Positions 20,183 to 31,394 of a DNA stretch of 64,000 nucleotides are shown here, piece by piece. Where the stretch lies: the NCBI GenBank assembly GCA_030512335.1, contig JAULSU010000001.1, forward strand, positions 7,564,001 through 7,628,000, written 5' to 3'. Positions within the stretch are counted from its first letter, which is position 1. Every line of letters begins with the position of its first letter. This DNA is from Immersiella caudata. Taxonomy: Eukaryota > Ascomycota > Sordariomycetes > Sordariales > Lasiosphaeriaceae. The notes under the pieces were generated by a model. The model had not been told where the DNA came from. It saw only the letters and a list, made by a program, of their open reading frames with translations, and ran no database searches. The position numbers and the translations under genes were made by a program.

Positions 20183-21349
20183 TTATTTGGTGATGGGTTT
20201 AAGCCTAGATGACCATAGAGCGTGACACCCGACTTCATTCAATGTCATTATAGTATGAATTATATTATGAAGACTTCTCCCTTGCTCCAGAGATGGATCC
20301 TCCTCCTCCTCACCAAGTCATATCAGAGTAGACTCGGCCTCAAGGTGACTCGCAGGAACCGAAACCACTAGGAGATGCTCAACAAGCTTCTAAGCCCCAA
20401 TAGTCATCGCTCATATCACTAAGACCTCGTTTTCGGCAGTGCCAGTGCCCCGGGCGCCGAGAAGCCGGTTTCCAAGCTTGTTACCGCCGTATATTCGGGG
20501 TTGTATTCTGTCGCGCTTTTTTGCAGTCTGTCTCGGCATGGACATTACTCCTGTAGAAGAATGAGATCGGATTCTGCATGCCTATTTGCATGTGCTTGAA
20601 GCTCTTGGTGATGCTGTGGATTTTTTTGTAGTAATTACTGCCAATAGTTTTTCTTTGTTCTGCAGATACAGTTCAGCCCTATTTGCTCTGCTTTGTAAAT
20701 ACGGGTACGGTAGCCGGCATGAAGTTGGCCACGGTACCCGAGACAACGCCCCCTTTTCCCCCATCCAATCATACAAACGGAAAGCGCAGAATTTTGGAGC
20801 ACGCTGCTGATCACTGCTCATATCCTGCAATCCTGATAGGCTACTTAGACAGTCCAAAATACCTTCACGGTCCTTGTGTAACCTGAGATAGAATCTGTGT
20901 AACCTGAGATAGGATCAAATGAAAGCGCATGCAGACAGTTTCCAAAAGGAGGTGTTGTGCACTGCATTATCGCCAGCCTGGCGCTCCGTCGCATCTCACG
21001 TGAGGGGCTGAAGATGGCAGGCCGGAGACCCTCTGCGCGAAGTCCGCAATCGGGGACCTGCTTCTCTGGACAGTTACCCCTCGCTGCCACCTGAAGTGGC
21101 GATCTACATACCTAGGGTAGTGTACAGTAGTGCGACGGGGTGACAACAAAAGAAAGTGTGGCTGGCCCTGTTGCCGAATGATTTGTAAGTCCACCACCTG
21201 ATCTCCTTTGTCGCCCCTTCTCACATCCGTCTGTCTCCTCCCACAGCCATCTGGGCTGCTACACTCCTCAATTCGAAGCTGTCTTTCTCCCCTCCCTATC
21301 CGCCATTACGGCAACCAGACCGGAACGGGCGAAGCCCGCCCTCCCCTTT
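20183..21349. other. Intergenic stretch
   Basis: AT-richer than its neighbours, with a short tandem repeat at 20873-20914. No coherent gene frame. Confidence 0.5.
20873..20914. repeat. Two copies of a 17-nt sequence, spacing 22 nt
   Basis: Two near-identical copies of tgtgtaacctgagatag. It is too short to assign a role. Confidence 0.7.
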
Positions 21350-22530
21350 ATGAAAATCTCTCCAAGCCACCAGTCAGGCATCACGTCGGTGGCCTTGAGA
21401 GATACCGGTATCCTCCGCTTCCTCAACCTAACACTCGAGCATGGCGACCGTGGCAACGAAAGTTGGAATCTTACCGGGCTGAACGATGACAAAGAGATGG
21501 CCATGTTGGAAAAACTCCTGGCGACCTTTTCGCCCGGGATATTGGCCAACCCCGCTCCCGAAGTCCGAGGCATCACTATCTCTGAGACAGGAGAAGTACT
21601 AGACACCACAGACAACGAAAGAGTTGTTCCTTTTGGCCAGTCGTATTTTCCTTCGGTTGCGGAGTCTAGTTTTCCGTCACCCCAGCCCGAGTTCCCTGTC
21701 GTCCCCCAGTCGAGGCTCACTGTTCTCAAGCGCATGGCACATGGGATCGGCAAGGTGTCCTACACCGACCCGTCGTCAGGCAAAAGAAACTGGTAGCCTT
21801 CAAGTTTCCCTTCAGCCGCGACGTGGTCGGTGGCGGTCTCTGACCAGATGCACAGGTTCTTGGACGGCTCCCGCGGCACCCTAACGTCGTGTCGCTGCTT
21901 TTTCTCGTGGTGGAAGGGGCCTGCGGCCTCGTTTTCGGCTTCACCATGCCATTCATGAGCGGCTACACTTTGTCTCATCAGCAGGCTCCGTAGACTTTCC
22001 CGCAGAAATGGCTGCGTGAACTGATCGGAGCTATCGATTTTCTCAACTTACAGTGCGGTGTCATGCACAACGACATTGGTAAGTATGCAGGAGCTGGCCC
22101 AGAGCGATGTTGAGCGTGACACATTGTTAGAGACGTCTCGCTTAACTCTCGCAGCCTTGCCGAGAGAAACATGATTGGGAAACGGCGCAGGAGCTGAGCG
22201 CTCTGTTTCAGACATGCTGATGTCGAGCTGGATACGGATATTTCAGCCTTATACGGCACCCTCATAGCCTGGACCAATAAGCGCCGTGACGGACCCCTGA
22301 CCTGCGAGGCTCCCAATCCCATCATTTACATAGTAGCCTGGCTACGCCGAAGACCCGCCCGAGGACGGGTCCGGCCCCTGCCCTCCTCTCAACTGGGTGC
22401 ATCCGCCCCAGTCAGAGCCCGACCCTGACCGGCCCATCTTGGCTACCGGGAGGCACATCGACGAGTAGCCCAAAGCCGAATTCATGCTCGCCCAGGACCC
22501 AAGCAGAGGATTTCCCCAAACTTTGTTACC
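21350..22530 (+). pseudogene. Fungal kinase-like pseudogene (frameshift and three nonsense codons)
   Basis: The N-terminal part is open (FLNLTLEHGDRGNESWNL to LTVLKRMAHGIGKVSYTD). A frame change near 21787 leads to KLVAFKFPFSRDVVGG, carrying the VAFK lysine. In that frame TGA (about 21840), PRHPNVVSLLFLVVEG, MPFMSGYTLSHQ, TAG (about 21993), FPQKWLRELIGAIDFLNLQ and CGVMHND follow. A GTAAGT donor comes next, then ALYGTLIAWTNKRRDGP and finally ILATGRHIDE with a TAG. This order (N-lobe Lys, HPNVV, K-W-L-R-x-L-I, H-x-D loop, R-x-L-L-A-T-G-R end) is that of a large fungal kinase-like family. It is dead as written. The TAG and TGA codons fit C-to-T changes of CAG and CGA. Confidence 0.65.
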
Positions 22531-23404
22531 TGCCTAGGCAGTCGGTCTCTGAAAAAATAAAAAAATAAAAAAATAAAAAGGGAGCCGCATCTGGGGCTGG
22601 TTAGCCTAAAATCTGGCTCGCTTCACCCTCGGCTCACCTTTGGCGCCGGTGAGGCCCGCTTTTACAAAGTCCCGTCCAGTTGGTTTCTTCCTTGCTGGGT
22701 ATCCCAGCTCTTCAAATGCTAATATTATGTAGCTAGAGTTACACGACAAGCGGCAAAGCGCCCCACGGAGCGTGACCGAGAGAGACGCTGTTATTCTTTC
22801 CTCCTTCAACCAACACCATCTCAAGCCTACAAAGAGGCAACTCTCTTTTCACTCACAGGGCATCGCCTTTATTGGCAGCTCTGTCCCCTAAAAGGGACTC
22901 AACCTGCTCACAACCTTGCTCAAGCGTGACCATCTCGTCCAAGATCAACGTCGTATCACTCTTTCTCTCTCTCACCCTTCGTTATATAGTTTCACTATAT
23001 AAAGAAGAGAAACGATAAGGGATAGTCGATAGGTGCCAGAGGAAGAGAGAATCACCGGTTTTATTACCAGCCCTTCAACGAGTTGCCGACTACCGGTTTC
23101 CCCGCCTCGCTGTTCTACTTTGCGGTCTCCTGCTTCTTCCCCAGCCCCCGGGCCGACCGACTTTCTCCTGTCACACTGCCGATACCCACGATACTGCCGA
23201 GGTACTTCAGCCTCGCATTCCAGGTTCTTACACTTTGGACACGCCTAATTCCACTCCTAATTGTCCATTGCACTCCTTAGCAGCACCATACACGCCTTCG
23301 GGGCCTTGCTTACTCTGGATACCTCACAACACTTGAGCTCAAGATAACGGGAGAAACCTCACGGGGCTGCCACATTCAAGCAACGCTGACGACTTCCAGC
23401 AAGC
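22531..23404. other. Intergenic stretch with A-rich short repeats
   Basis: Contains an (aaaaaat)n-like run at about 22553-22579 and C/T-rich sequence around 23080-23230. No supportable gene. The right end is the 3' flank of the aldehyde dehydrogenase. Confidence 0.5.
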
Positions 23405-24894
23405 TTACTCAAACACCTTCTTCCAGACCCAGATGCTCCTGGAGTTGGTGAAGTGTTTGAACCCCTCAATGCCCCACTCCATCCCGATTCCGCTCTCCTT
23501 GTGGCCCCCGAATGGAACGTCGGGGGCAACATCAAAGTGCGAGTTCACCCAGACACTCCCCGCACTGATCTGACGCGCCATTCTCTCCGCTCGAGCAACG
23601 TCTTTGCTCCACACAGACGTCCCAAGTCCCGTCTCGAGGGCATTGGCGCGGTCGATGACATCTTCCTCGGACGACCACTTCAGCAACGGTACAATGGGTC
23701 CGAAAGGCTCCTCGACCACGATTCTAGAGTCTTCCGGTGGATTGTCGATGATCGCGGGCTCAATGAAGTACCCCTTGGACGTTTCCCGGACCTTGCCTTC
23801 CAGTGCGGTCTTCCAGCCACTCTTTTCGATTTCGGCGTACATGTTCTTCACAAGCTCGAATCTGCGACAGTCAGAACGGCCCAACAAGACGGTGGAGGTA
23901 CATACTGCATGCTGTTCTGGACCGGTCCAACGATAACATCAGGCTCGAACCCGCCACCCGTCTTAATATTGTTCTTCGTGAACTCGACCATCGCATCGCG
24001 AAACTGATCATAGATCTTCTCGTGCACGTAGATCCGCTTCGCCAACATGCAGATCTGGCCAGAGTTCAAAAACGCCAACGTCGCAATCTTCGGCATGCAC
24101 TTCTCGATCTCGACATCCTCGCACACAATCGCCGCATCATTGCCACCGAGTTCCAGCACATACCGCTTGAGCGTCTTGGCGCAGCTTGCAGCCACCCGCT
24201 TGCCTGTTGCAATAGAGCCGGTGAAGCTGATCATGTTGACGCCGGGATGCTTCGTCAACCACGGGCCGAGACTATCGTCTCCACTTAGAACTTGAAACAC
24301 ACCCGGAGGGAAGATTGACATGGCCAGCTCGCCAAGCTTGAGGTCACAGTATGGAGTGTACGGCGAGGGCTTCATGATGATGGTATTGCCGGTCATGAGT
24401 GCCGGACCAACCTTACCCAGCCCAAGGAGGATGGGCCAGTTCCACGGGACGATAGCACCAACCACGCCCAGCGGGGTGCGAGTGGAGTAGATGGTGCGTT
24501 CTTCGTTGTCGTCCAACACCTCGTCTGGGATCTGCATGGTGGCAAAGGTGCGCAGCCACGTTATGGCCATGGTGACCTCGGTGTTGGCCAGGCCGATGGG
24601 CTTGCCTTGTTCCATGGTCTGGAGCTTCTCGAGCCCTCTGCGATTTTCCTCGATGGCGTCGGCAAATGCCTTGAGGAGGCTGGCACGCTCCTCATGGGTG
24701 GTTTTGGACCATGACTTGAAGGCGGTTCGTGCATGGCCAACTGCGGCGTCGAGATCTTCCTCGCGTGCCACTGGGACCTCGTAGAGGGGCTCACCTGTTG
24801 CAGGGTCGATCGAGTGGCGAGTTGCTGGCGTTGGCACGAACTCGCCATTGATGATGTTGCCCTTGTAGGCCGTGATGTCGATTTTGGAGGCCAT
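23405..24894 (-). CDS. NAD(P)-dependent aldehyde dehydrogenase
   Basis: Oxidises an aldehyde to the acid; probably cytosolic, since no targeting sequence is seen. The true ATG is 24894 (MASKIDITAYKG). Exon 1 is 23906-24894 and exon 2 is 23405-23861, across a 44-nt intron (23862-23905; GTATGT, CTGAC branch, CAG). The product is 481 residues, the usual ALDH length. Motifs in order: PWNWPILLGLGKVGPALMTG, FTGSIATGKRV (cofactor binding), LELGGND (general-base Glu), NSGQICM (catalytic Cys), EEPFGPIVPLLKW, and PFGGHKESGIGMEWG near the end. The sequence resembles the broad succinate-semialdehyde/betaine-type branch, but the substrate cannot be read from it. It lies 4 kb from the ligase gene and is not obviously part of the cluster. 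Confidence 0.93.
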
Positions 24895-25945
24895 TGCGCT
24901 CAACTTGGAGGATATGATCGAAAAAGAGCGGAGAGTATGATGACGGCCGTCCTTTCATTTGTATGCGGGACGCGGAACCCGGCGAAAGGAAGTCCTGAAG
25001 CGGGGAATCAGCTCGCAGAGTCCACACGGAAACCCCCCTCGTTTGTGCCATCGTCACACCGTCTCGGGTTGATCAGCAGTTGGTTCCGAGAACCAAGGAT
25101 TCCCCGCAGATGGTTCCACGCAAGGTACTTGCTGGACCGCAATCCGGCACTCTGCACGGGTACATGTAACGTTTGGAACGATATCAAATCTCACCACTCG
25201 GAAGGGCGATTGACCAAGTATTTTAATGTACCTAGAAAGCGCTGGTTGCCACGTTCTAGATTTTCTCACGCACTCCTGCAGGCCCAAGATAACAGTGATC
25301 AACCCATGGATACCCTTCCTGATAGAGCAATTGATTGTGGATTTGAAACCACTCCTATTGCGTTGGATCCTGAGTGCGGTCTCGTGCAGCAAAAAGAAGC
25401 CGTCGCGCTGACCACCCTCAACCTGCTTCCGGATGGGCTCAAGCCACCGCGACTTTCGTCACTGCAATTGCTGTGTGGACCCGGATGCAACGTCCTAACC
25501 AACTCGGCCAAGCAAGCTGTTGTGTGTGGGAAAAGATTGCTGGGCTCACTCGAATGACAGATTTCGGCAACCCCTTTCGACCTCCCACATCTAAATGCAA
25601 TTCAGGAGTACCATTGAGCTTCTACTTGTTCCTGGAGATTTGATGCTATTTCCCAAAAATTCAAGCACAATACTCCTCTCCAAGGAACCGCAGACAGCCC
25701 CACAAAGCCCCATCCTTCAGCTTCGAGCCAACAACACAGACAGGTTCAGGTTTCAAACCCTTCCTGCACCTGTATCCCCCTGTCAAACAAAGCAACCCCC
25801 TCACTTCGCCCAATCCTTCGCATCAATCATTGCCTCAGCCAGCCTCTTGTCGTCCCATCCATCGTTTGACTCTCCTCTCTTCTCTCTTTCCGCTCTCTCC
25901 TCGTCTGTTCGATTTTTCCATCTTCTTTTTTCAGCTCTCCTCGCG
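24895..25945. other. Intergenic stretch
   Basis: Upstream region of the aldehyde dehydrogenase, then C/T-rich sequence (25680-25930) that looks like a leader or promoter for the small frame at 25946. No domain-bearing frame is seen. Confidence 0.5.
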
Positions 25946-26137
25946 ATGATGGAAACGGACCGTCCCCTGTCTGGCTCTGCAGCGGACGAATCAGTCGGGC
26001 TCCCTGGGGCAGGAGACGAGTCGGATGAAGTATTTGGGGACTGGCTGATTGGTCAGACAATGCTTTCAGATTCACTTTGGCATGACGAGCTCACCCTCAT
26101 TGTTCGTGCGCTCACCTCCCAGGATCCACTCAGCTGA
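25946..26137 (+). CDS. Possible small acidic protein (63 residues)
   Basis: Two adjacent ATG codons (25946, 25949) follow a long C/T-rich leader. The product is acidic (SAADESVGLPGAGDESDEVF) with a more hydrophobic end. It could be a short protein or the first exon of a gene whose other exons I cannot see. No family recognised. Confidence 0.3.
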   Translation: MMETDRPLSGSAADESVGLPGAGDESDEVFGDWLIGQTMLSDSLWHDELTLIVRALTSQDPLS

Positions 26138-26694
26138 GAAAGGGACAGCGGAACAAAGGAGAATTCCCCGCCGCGTTGGCACACAATCGGGGCTCTTGAA
26201 CCGAGCCGAAGGCGTGTCTCGACGGGAGTCGGCCAGAGGGCGACGTTGCTCACTCGCGCTCGTGGCCTTGGCTTGGTCATGCCGTGCAAATTTGCGGTGG
26301 ATCAAGCCAGGCATCGACGCCAGGCCTCTTATCGATAAGACCTGCGCAGTGCAACCACGGCCACTCTGGTGACGACGACAACGCGAGCAGAGAACCTAGC
26401 GTCTGCCAGGCCTCGTTGTATCAGGGGGGAAGGACACGGCACACGCTGTGACCATGATTGAGAAATCAGGCGGTCAAATTCCTAATTCAAGGCAGCTAAA
26501 GAAGAAAAGGGGAGCCCGCCCGCGAAAAGAATCAGAAACACTTTGATGACAAGGAAGCCTGCCCCTGAAAATGCACCGCTATCACACCCTCGGCCAACAG
26601 AGCCCATACTCTGCGGTCATCATACCAGGCTCAGCCAGCTGCCGAAACACATCTCCACCTCCTTGCAAACGCCACCCGCCAAGACGCGACATCT
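26138..26694. other. Intergenic stretch
   Basis: No supportable gene; 3' flank of the minus-strand gene to the right. Confidence 0.5.
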
Positions 26695-27378
26695 TCAGTC
26701 GTCGTCGTAGTCCTCGTGTCGTGTCCTATCGCTATAGGTAGAATACCTCGGCTCGTAGTCCTCGTAGCTGGATCTGCAATCGTACCTGGGCTCCGGAACG
26801 TAGCCCCTACGGTAACTAGAATCACCTCTAGCATCATGCTCTGACTTTTCAGGCCACGAAGAAGCCGAATGTTCCGGTTCCGTGTCGCTCTGGAGAAACT
26901 TCGAGTCTTGTTGCGTAGCCCAGTCGTGTCCGTCAGTTCCGTGCTGGGCCTGTAACTCGATCACGTCTTTGATACCCCCACCGCATGAGTCGTCATCGGG
27001 ACGAAAACTCATCATCGTCTCGTCGCGGTGCCTACAGGAGCTGGGCGAGGGGGAAGGGGGGGGGGGGCCTCTGTGCGGGCCACCGTAAGCGTCGTCACCG
27101 GGATATGGAGACCCGGCGCCGTGGTCGTCTTGAAGAGAACTATGGGTGGCCCTGTCGGTCTCGACGGGAGGAGATTGCTGAATCTCTCTAGTTTTACCCT
27201 TGCCCTTGTAAATGACCCGAGCTCTGTCACGAGAGGAACTGGAAGCCCTGTTACCGGCTTCGACACTGGAACGCCCGACAGGGTTGCTTTCGTGGCGTCT
27301 GCTGCGTCGTCGAAGAGTTTCGCTGCCAGTCTGGGGAGGCTCTCGCGGAGACCACGCACTGGCAGCGGAGGTAGCCAT
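26695..27378 (-). CDS. Hypothetical disordered protein, Ser/Arg/Asp/Tyr-rich
   Basis: Single exon, ATG at 27378, 227 residues. It is almost wholly low-complexity: an Arg-rich start (RRRSRRHESN), a Pro run (GPPPPSPSPSS) encoded by a C12 tract, His/Asp-rich segments, and a Tyr/Asp/Arg-rich end (YEDYEPRYSTYSDRTRHEDY). There are no domains, signal peptide or membrane segments. The composition suggests an intrinsically disordered, perhaps nucleic-acid-associated protein, but that is only inference. The opposite strand is open in places, an effect of the composition. Confidence 0.5.
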   Translation of the reverse strand: MATSAASAWSPREPPQTGSETLRRRSRRHESNPVGRSSVEAGNRASSSSRDRARVIYKGKGKTREIQQSPPVETDRATHSSLQDDHGAGSPYPGDDAYGGPHRGPPPPSPSPSSCRHRDETMMSFRPDDDSCGGGIKDVIELQAQHGTDGHDWATQQDSKFLQSDTEPEHSASSWPEKSEHDARGDSSYRRGYVPEPRYDCRSSYEDYEPRYSTYSDRTRHEDYDDD

Positions 27379-28821
27379 AACATACAAGCAGGTTGGTTGC
27401 TGTCGAAAGCTCCAGGCTCCTTGAAACTCTACAGGTCGCCCTGATTGCAAGTCTCGCGGTTTCCATCAGCATCACAACCAAAGGCGAGTAATACAGCCCG
27501 CTCAGTGTCATTTCATCAATATCATTATCCCTGGTGGCCCTGATCGGTGTCAGAAGCGGCGATCGACCATGGCGTTGCCAGCCGAGTTGGCCAACTCATC
27601 CTTGACGGCCCTCGTGACTCTTTGAAGCATGAATGACTCCTGGGTATTGATCAGTTTGTGCTTCTCGTCCCAGATGTCGGGAACCTACTCCTGGGCAGGC
27701 TCTAAAGCCAACCTCCAGCACCATGGTTGGCGAGCCAGCGAGCGACAGTGGTGACAAAAAAAAGTCAACCAAGGGATAGATGGCTTGGTCGGCCAGTAGA
27801 GAAGATCCGACACTGCCCGACCGGCCGTGACAGGTTGGTTCCCCACGAGATTCAGCGATGCTGGACACCATTCCACATCCGGACCCTTAAGGACTCGGAA
27901 CCTCCATGCGCCGCCCGGTAAAGATTGGGCGGCCGCGATCGTGGCCGTCGTGGCATCATTCTGGTTGTGGAGGGCCAGATCGGCAAGAAAGTGCGGGCGA
28001 GTCGTTCCGCTGTTGGGTTCGGATCAAATCGTGGCCCACGATAACGCTGCCCTCTGAGTGGCACTGGCACCGCGCCAACCCAATGTCGAGAACTTGAGAT
28101 GGATGTACCTTCGTGAATTTAGCCCGCCCCACAGTGAAGGATGTGGGGCCTGGCCTGATGCACCATATCTCCACTTCCTTCAGCTAACCTGCAAAGCAGC
28201 TTTTCCTCCTTCCTACAACAAACAACGCTACGTCTCGCCAACCTCAGCTTACTACCAGCAACATCGCATCCTGTGACTAGGCCTTGTTACTGCTGCAAGG
28301 CATCATACTCCGACCATCCAAACCAGGAAATGGCCGACCGTCCAAAGACAAGCCAAAGATGCATCATGCTTCTATATCTAGCCAAGGGTAAGAACTTGCT
28401 TGTGCTCGCGAGGAGAATGTGATACCCATGTTCTACTGCGATCGGATTGACGCGTGCAACCAAACCTTAGCGGAACTTGCCGCCCCCGATCACTCCGTAC
28501 CCTGTCTGCCAACGCAATATGAGACATATTCAAGCCGATCCCCGGAGGCGCCCCTAGCGTGGCCGAATGTACGGTCAGCGTACAGCAGGGGTTCAGCGTG
28601 ACGAAGCGATCATCGTCGGGACGGACACCGGATAACGCACCGGTTTTCAGGCCGTCAAAGATTGTTTCGGTGTAGATATTACCACCAGACCATGGCCAAA
28701 ATCTCTTGGTTCATAACCCTTCACGCGCGCTTGAGAGCTTGCTGGAGACAACCAGACCCGTCGATCTTCTCCGGACTGTCTGAACGGACCTCCTTGCCTG
28801 TCATTGCCCACCCTCCTGAAG
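27379..28821. other. Intergenic stretch at the left edge of the cluster
   Basis: Contains short unsupported frames (for example 27827-28057) and the promoter of the ligase gene. I did not find the ttcaattgtctca motif here. Confidence 0.45.
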
Positions 28822-30795
28822 ATGGTATTTTCCACGCCGGATTGGGTTTCCCCGATCCCATGGCCCGTTCCGGACTCCCTTCCTCTTGGCGAATTCACCT
28901 TGAACGGCGCAGACGGCGTGCCTCGAGATGACAGCAAACCGGTTGTCATTGACGGCGTCTCAGGGAAGCAGTATTCCCGTGAGGACCTGCGGCAAAGAGT
29001 GGAATGGCTGGCTGCCGGTTTAGTCGAGCGGCTGGGATGGGCACCGAACCAAGGGTCGCCGTGGGACAAGGTCGTTGCGATTTACAGCTTGAACACGGTG
29101 TGTGACGCTCCTAGTCGATTATTAGGTCAGCTTGCTGATATGTTCAGATTGACTTGTTCGCCTTGAGCTGGGCCATCCATCGCTTGAACGGCATCTGCTT
29201 GATGATTCACCCGACCAGTTCCGTGGGCGAGATTGTGTCTCACATGCAAGCGGCAAAGTGCGAGACTCTCTTCACATGCCAGACGCTCGTTGCCACTGCG
29301 GTTGGGGTGGCAGGAAAGCTTTCAATTGCCCAAAGACGGATCTTCACGCTCCCACTGCCGGACGGATTTCTCAAGAACCCCGAGTCCATCGATGGATTCA
29401 CTGGACTCGAAGAACTGGTCAACTTGGGGTTGCAGGCGCCGCCGCTGGAGCCCTTGGCTTGGAAGGAAGGTCAAGCAAAGGAGCAAATCGCTTACTTGTG
29501 TGCAACAAGTGGCACATCGGGGAAGCAGGTAGGCTCTATGGAGCTTCAGGGTAAGGTCGAGGCTAACTTCAGAGCAGAAACTTGCCATGATCTCTCATTT
29601 TGCCATCATCCACAACATCATGCAGGTCTCCACGTACGAAAAGACCCACAAGGAGTCATGGCGTCCGCAGTGCACCTCTGGAGTGATACCCTTTACCCAT
29701 GGGTATGGCATTGAGATTGGACATCTCGGCGCCTGGCGTGGGGAGCAGTTGGTTGTCCTACCGCGGTTCGACATGCAGCTCATGCTGCAGTCGGTTCAGG
29801 ACCACCGTATCGAGAGACTGTATCTAGTATGCGCCCCACCACCCTTATGACTGACTCCCAGACGATGGCAGCGCTGATAGACAAGACAGGTGCCGCCCAT
29901 CATTGTTGCGTTGGCAAACAATGCCTTCCTCTTTGACTTGTTCGATCTGTCTTCGGTACGGACGGTGGTCAACGGCGCATCAGGACTCGATCAGAGCTTG
30001 ATCGATAAGGTGCATGCTGTTCAGCCCGACTGGACCATTCTGACCGCATATGGTTTGTCTCCAATCTGCCTCATTCCTTACCAACACACTAATGTGTATC
30101 CCAGGACTCACAGAGAGCGTCTTCGTGTCCACCTTCACAAGTGCCCACAACACATGGCCCGGATCCTCGGGATCCCTCTTGCCGCTGACCGAGGCCAAGC
30201 TTGTCGATTCCAACGGTCGCGAGGTTCAGGGGCTCAACGCTTCGGGCGAGATTTTGATCAGAGCTCCGAATGTGTTCAAAGGCTACCTAGGCAACGAGCA
30301 GGCGACCCGAGATTCGTTTGACCAGGATGGATGGCTGCGCACCGGAGACATTGGCATGTTTAAGAAGAGCCCTGGTGGGCCGGAGCATCTGTTCATTCTC
30401 GATCGCATCAAGGAAATGATCAAGGTCAAGGTAAGCCTTGCTCTTTTTTCCTTCATTGGGTGTCCGTTTTGATGCTGATGCCAATATAGGGCCTCCAAGT
30501 TGTCCCGGTTGACATTGAGCTGGTGTTGCGCGAACACCCCGCCATTGCTGATGTGGCCGTGATTGGCGTGCCGGACGAGAACGCGGGTGAGCGCGCCAAG
30601 GCTTTTGTGGTTCGCTCAAAGACGGTGCAGGTAGAGGTCGGCGATGAGGATCTCGCCGAGGAGCTCGATGACTTTGTGCAGGATCGGCTCGATGAGTCGC
30701 ACTGGTTGCATGATCGTGTGGTATTTGTGGATGCGCTTCCGAAGAGCCAGAGTGGCAAGGTGCTGAAGAGGGAGCTGCGGACTCTACCTGCCTGA
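28822..30795 (+). CDS. Acyl-CoA synthetase / AMP-dependent ligase, cluster gene
   Basis: Activates a carboxylic acid as acyl-AMP and then acyl-CoA or acyl-thioester. Six exons: 28822-29097, 29148-29528, 29578-29826, 29890-30052, 30105-30430, 30490-30795. All introns are 49-63 nt with clean phase continuity, giving 566 residues. Motifs: YSLNTIDLFALSWA near the start; the AMP-binding P-loop AYLCATSGTSGKQK across intron 2; PFTHGYGIEIG; LTAYG just before intron 4; DGWLRTGDIG; ILDRIKEMIKVKG; and the catalytic Lys in PKSQSGKVLKREL. There is no peroxisomal signal at the C-terminus (RTLPA). It sits upstream of the PKS, the same class of partner as the ligase of emericellamide-type clusters, where it activates the released polyketide acid. 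The substrate is inferred from context only. Confidence 0.9.
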
Positions 30796-31394
30796 GACAA
30801 AGGGTTGAAGAGCAGTTGGAAAGAAAGATTTGGGTGTTCGAGCATCTTCAACATGGAAATCTCTCCCTGTCAGATATTTTGTCGTTGCGGGCTCGCCACG
30901 TTTTCTGTTTGTGGGTTGCATAGCAGGTGCTCTTGTGCTGAGCTGGCCACAGCGAAAAATAACATTGTCGCGGTTGCTAGATCAACATCAATCCAAACCA
31001 GAACGCTCTGCCAGGGCGTTCGGATGCTCGGCAGCGACAGAAAGCAGTTTCTTTGTTGATGTTTGAGAATGGCCATTGATTGGGACTAGCCCCTTTATGT
31101 CACCCCACATTTGCAGCTTCGTAGCCCGTGCGCAGCTCGGAACCCCACATCAATTGTAAACCACCACCGACTGTGTCTCCTTGAAAGGGGGGTACATTCC
31201 CTCGAGTAACAGACTGAAGAGGTGAAGAACCACACTGCCGAGCAACTTCACGGCGCAGAGCGCATGGACGGGCTCGAGGGTTAGTGGGAGGAACATTCAC
31301 ACAAGCCAATCGCATTTTGTAACATTGAGGCTGGGGCTGGTGCAACGTCTCGACTCCTCTCCAAGCGTTTTAGTTGCGACCAAACTAGCAAAGC
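30796..31394. other. Intergenic stretch
   Basis: 3' flanks of the ligase gene and of the kinase-like pseudogene. Nothing else seen. Confidence 0.5.

Noticed and set aside
23405..24894. Aldehyde dehydrogenase as a member of the PKS/NRPS cluster
   Set aside because: It is 4 kb away, beyond two orphan frames, opposite in strand to the ligase, and has the look of a housekeeping enzyme; no shared motif was found upstream.
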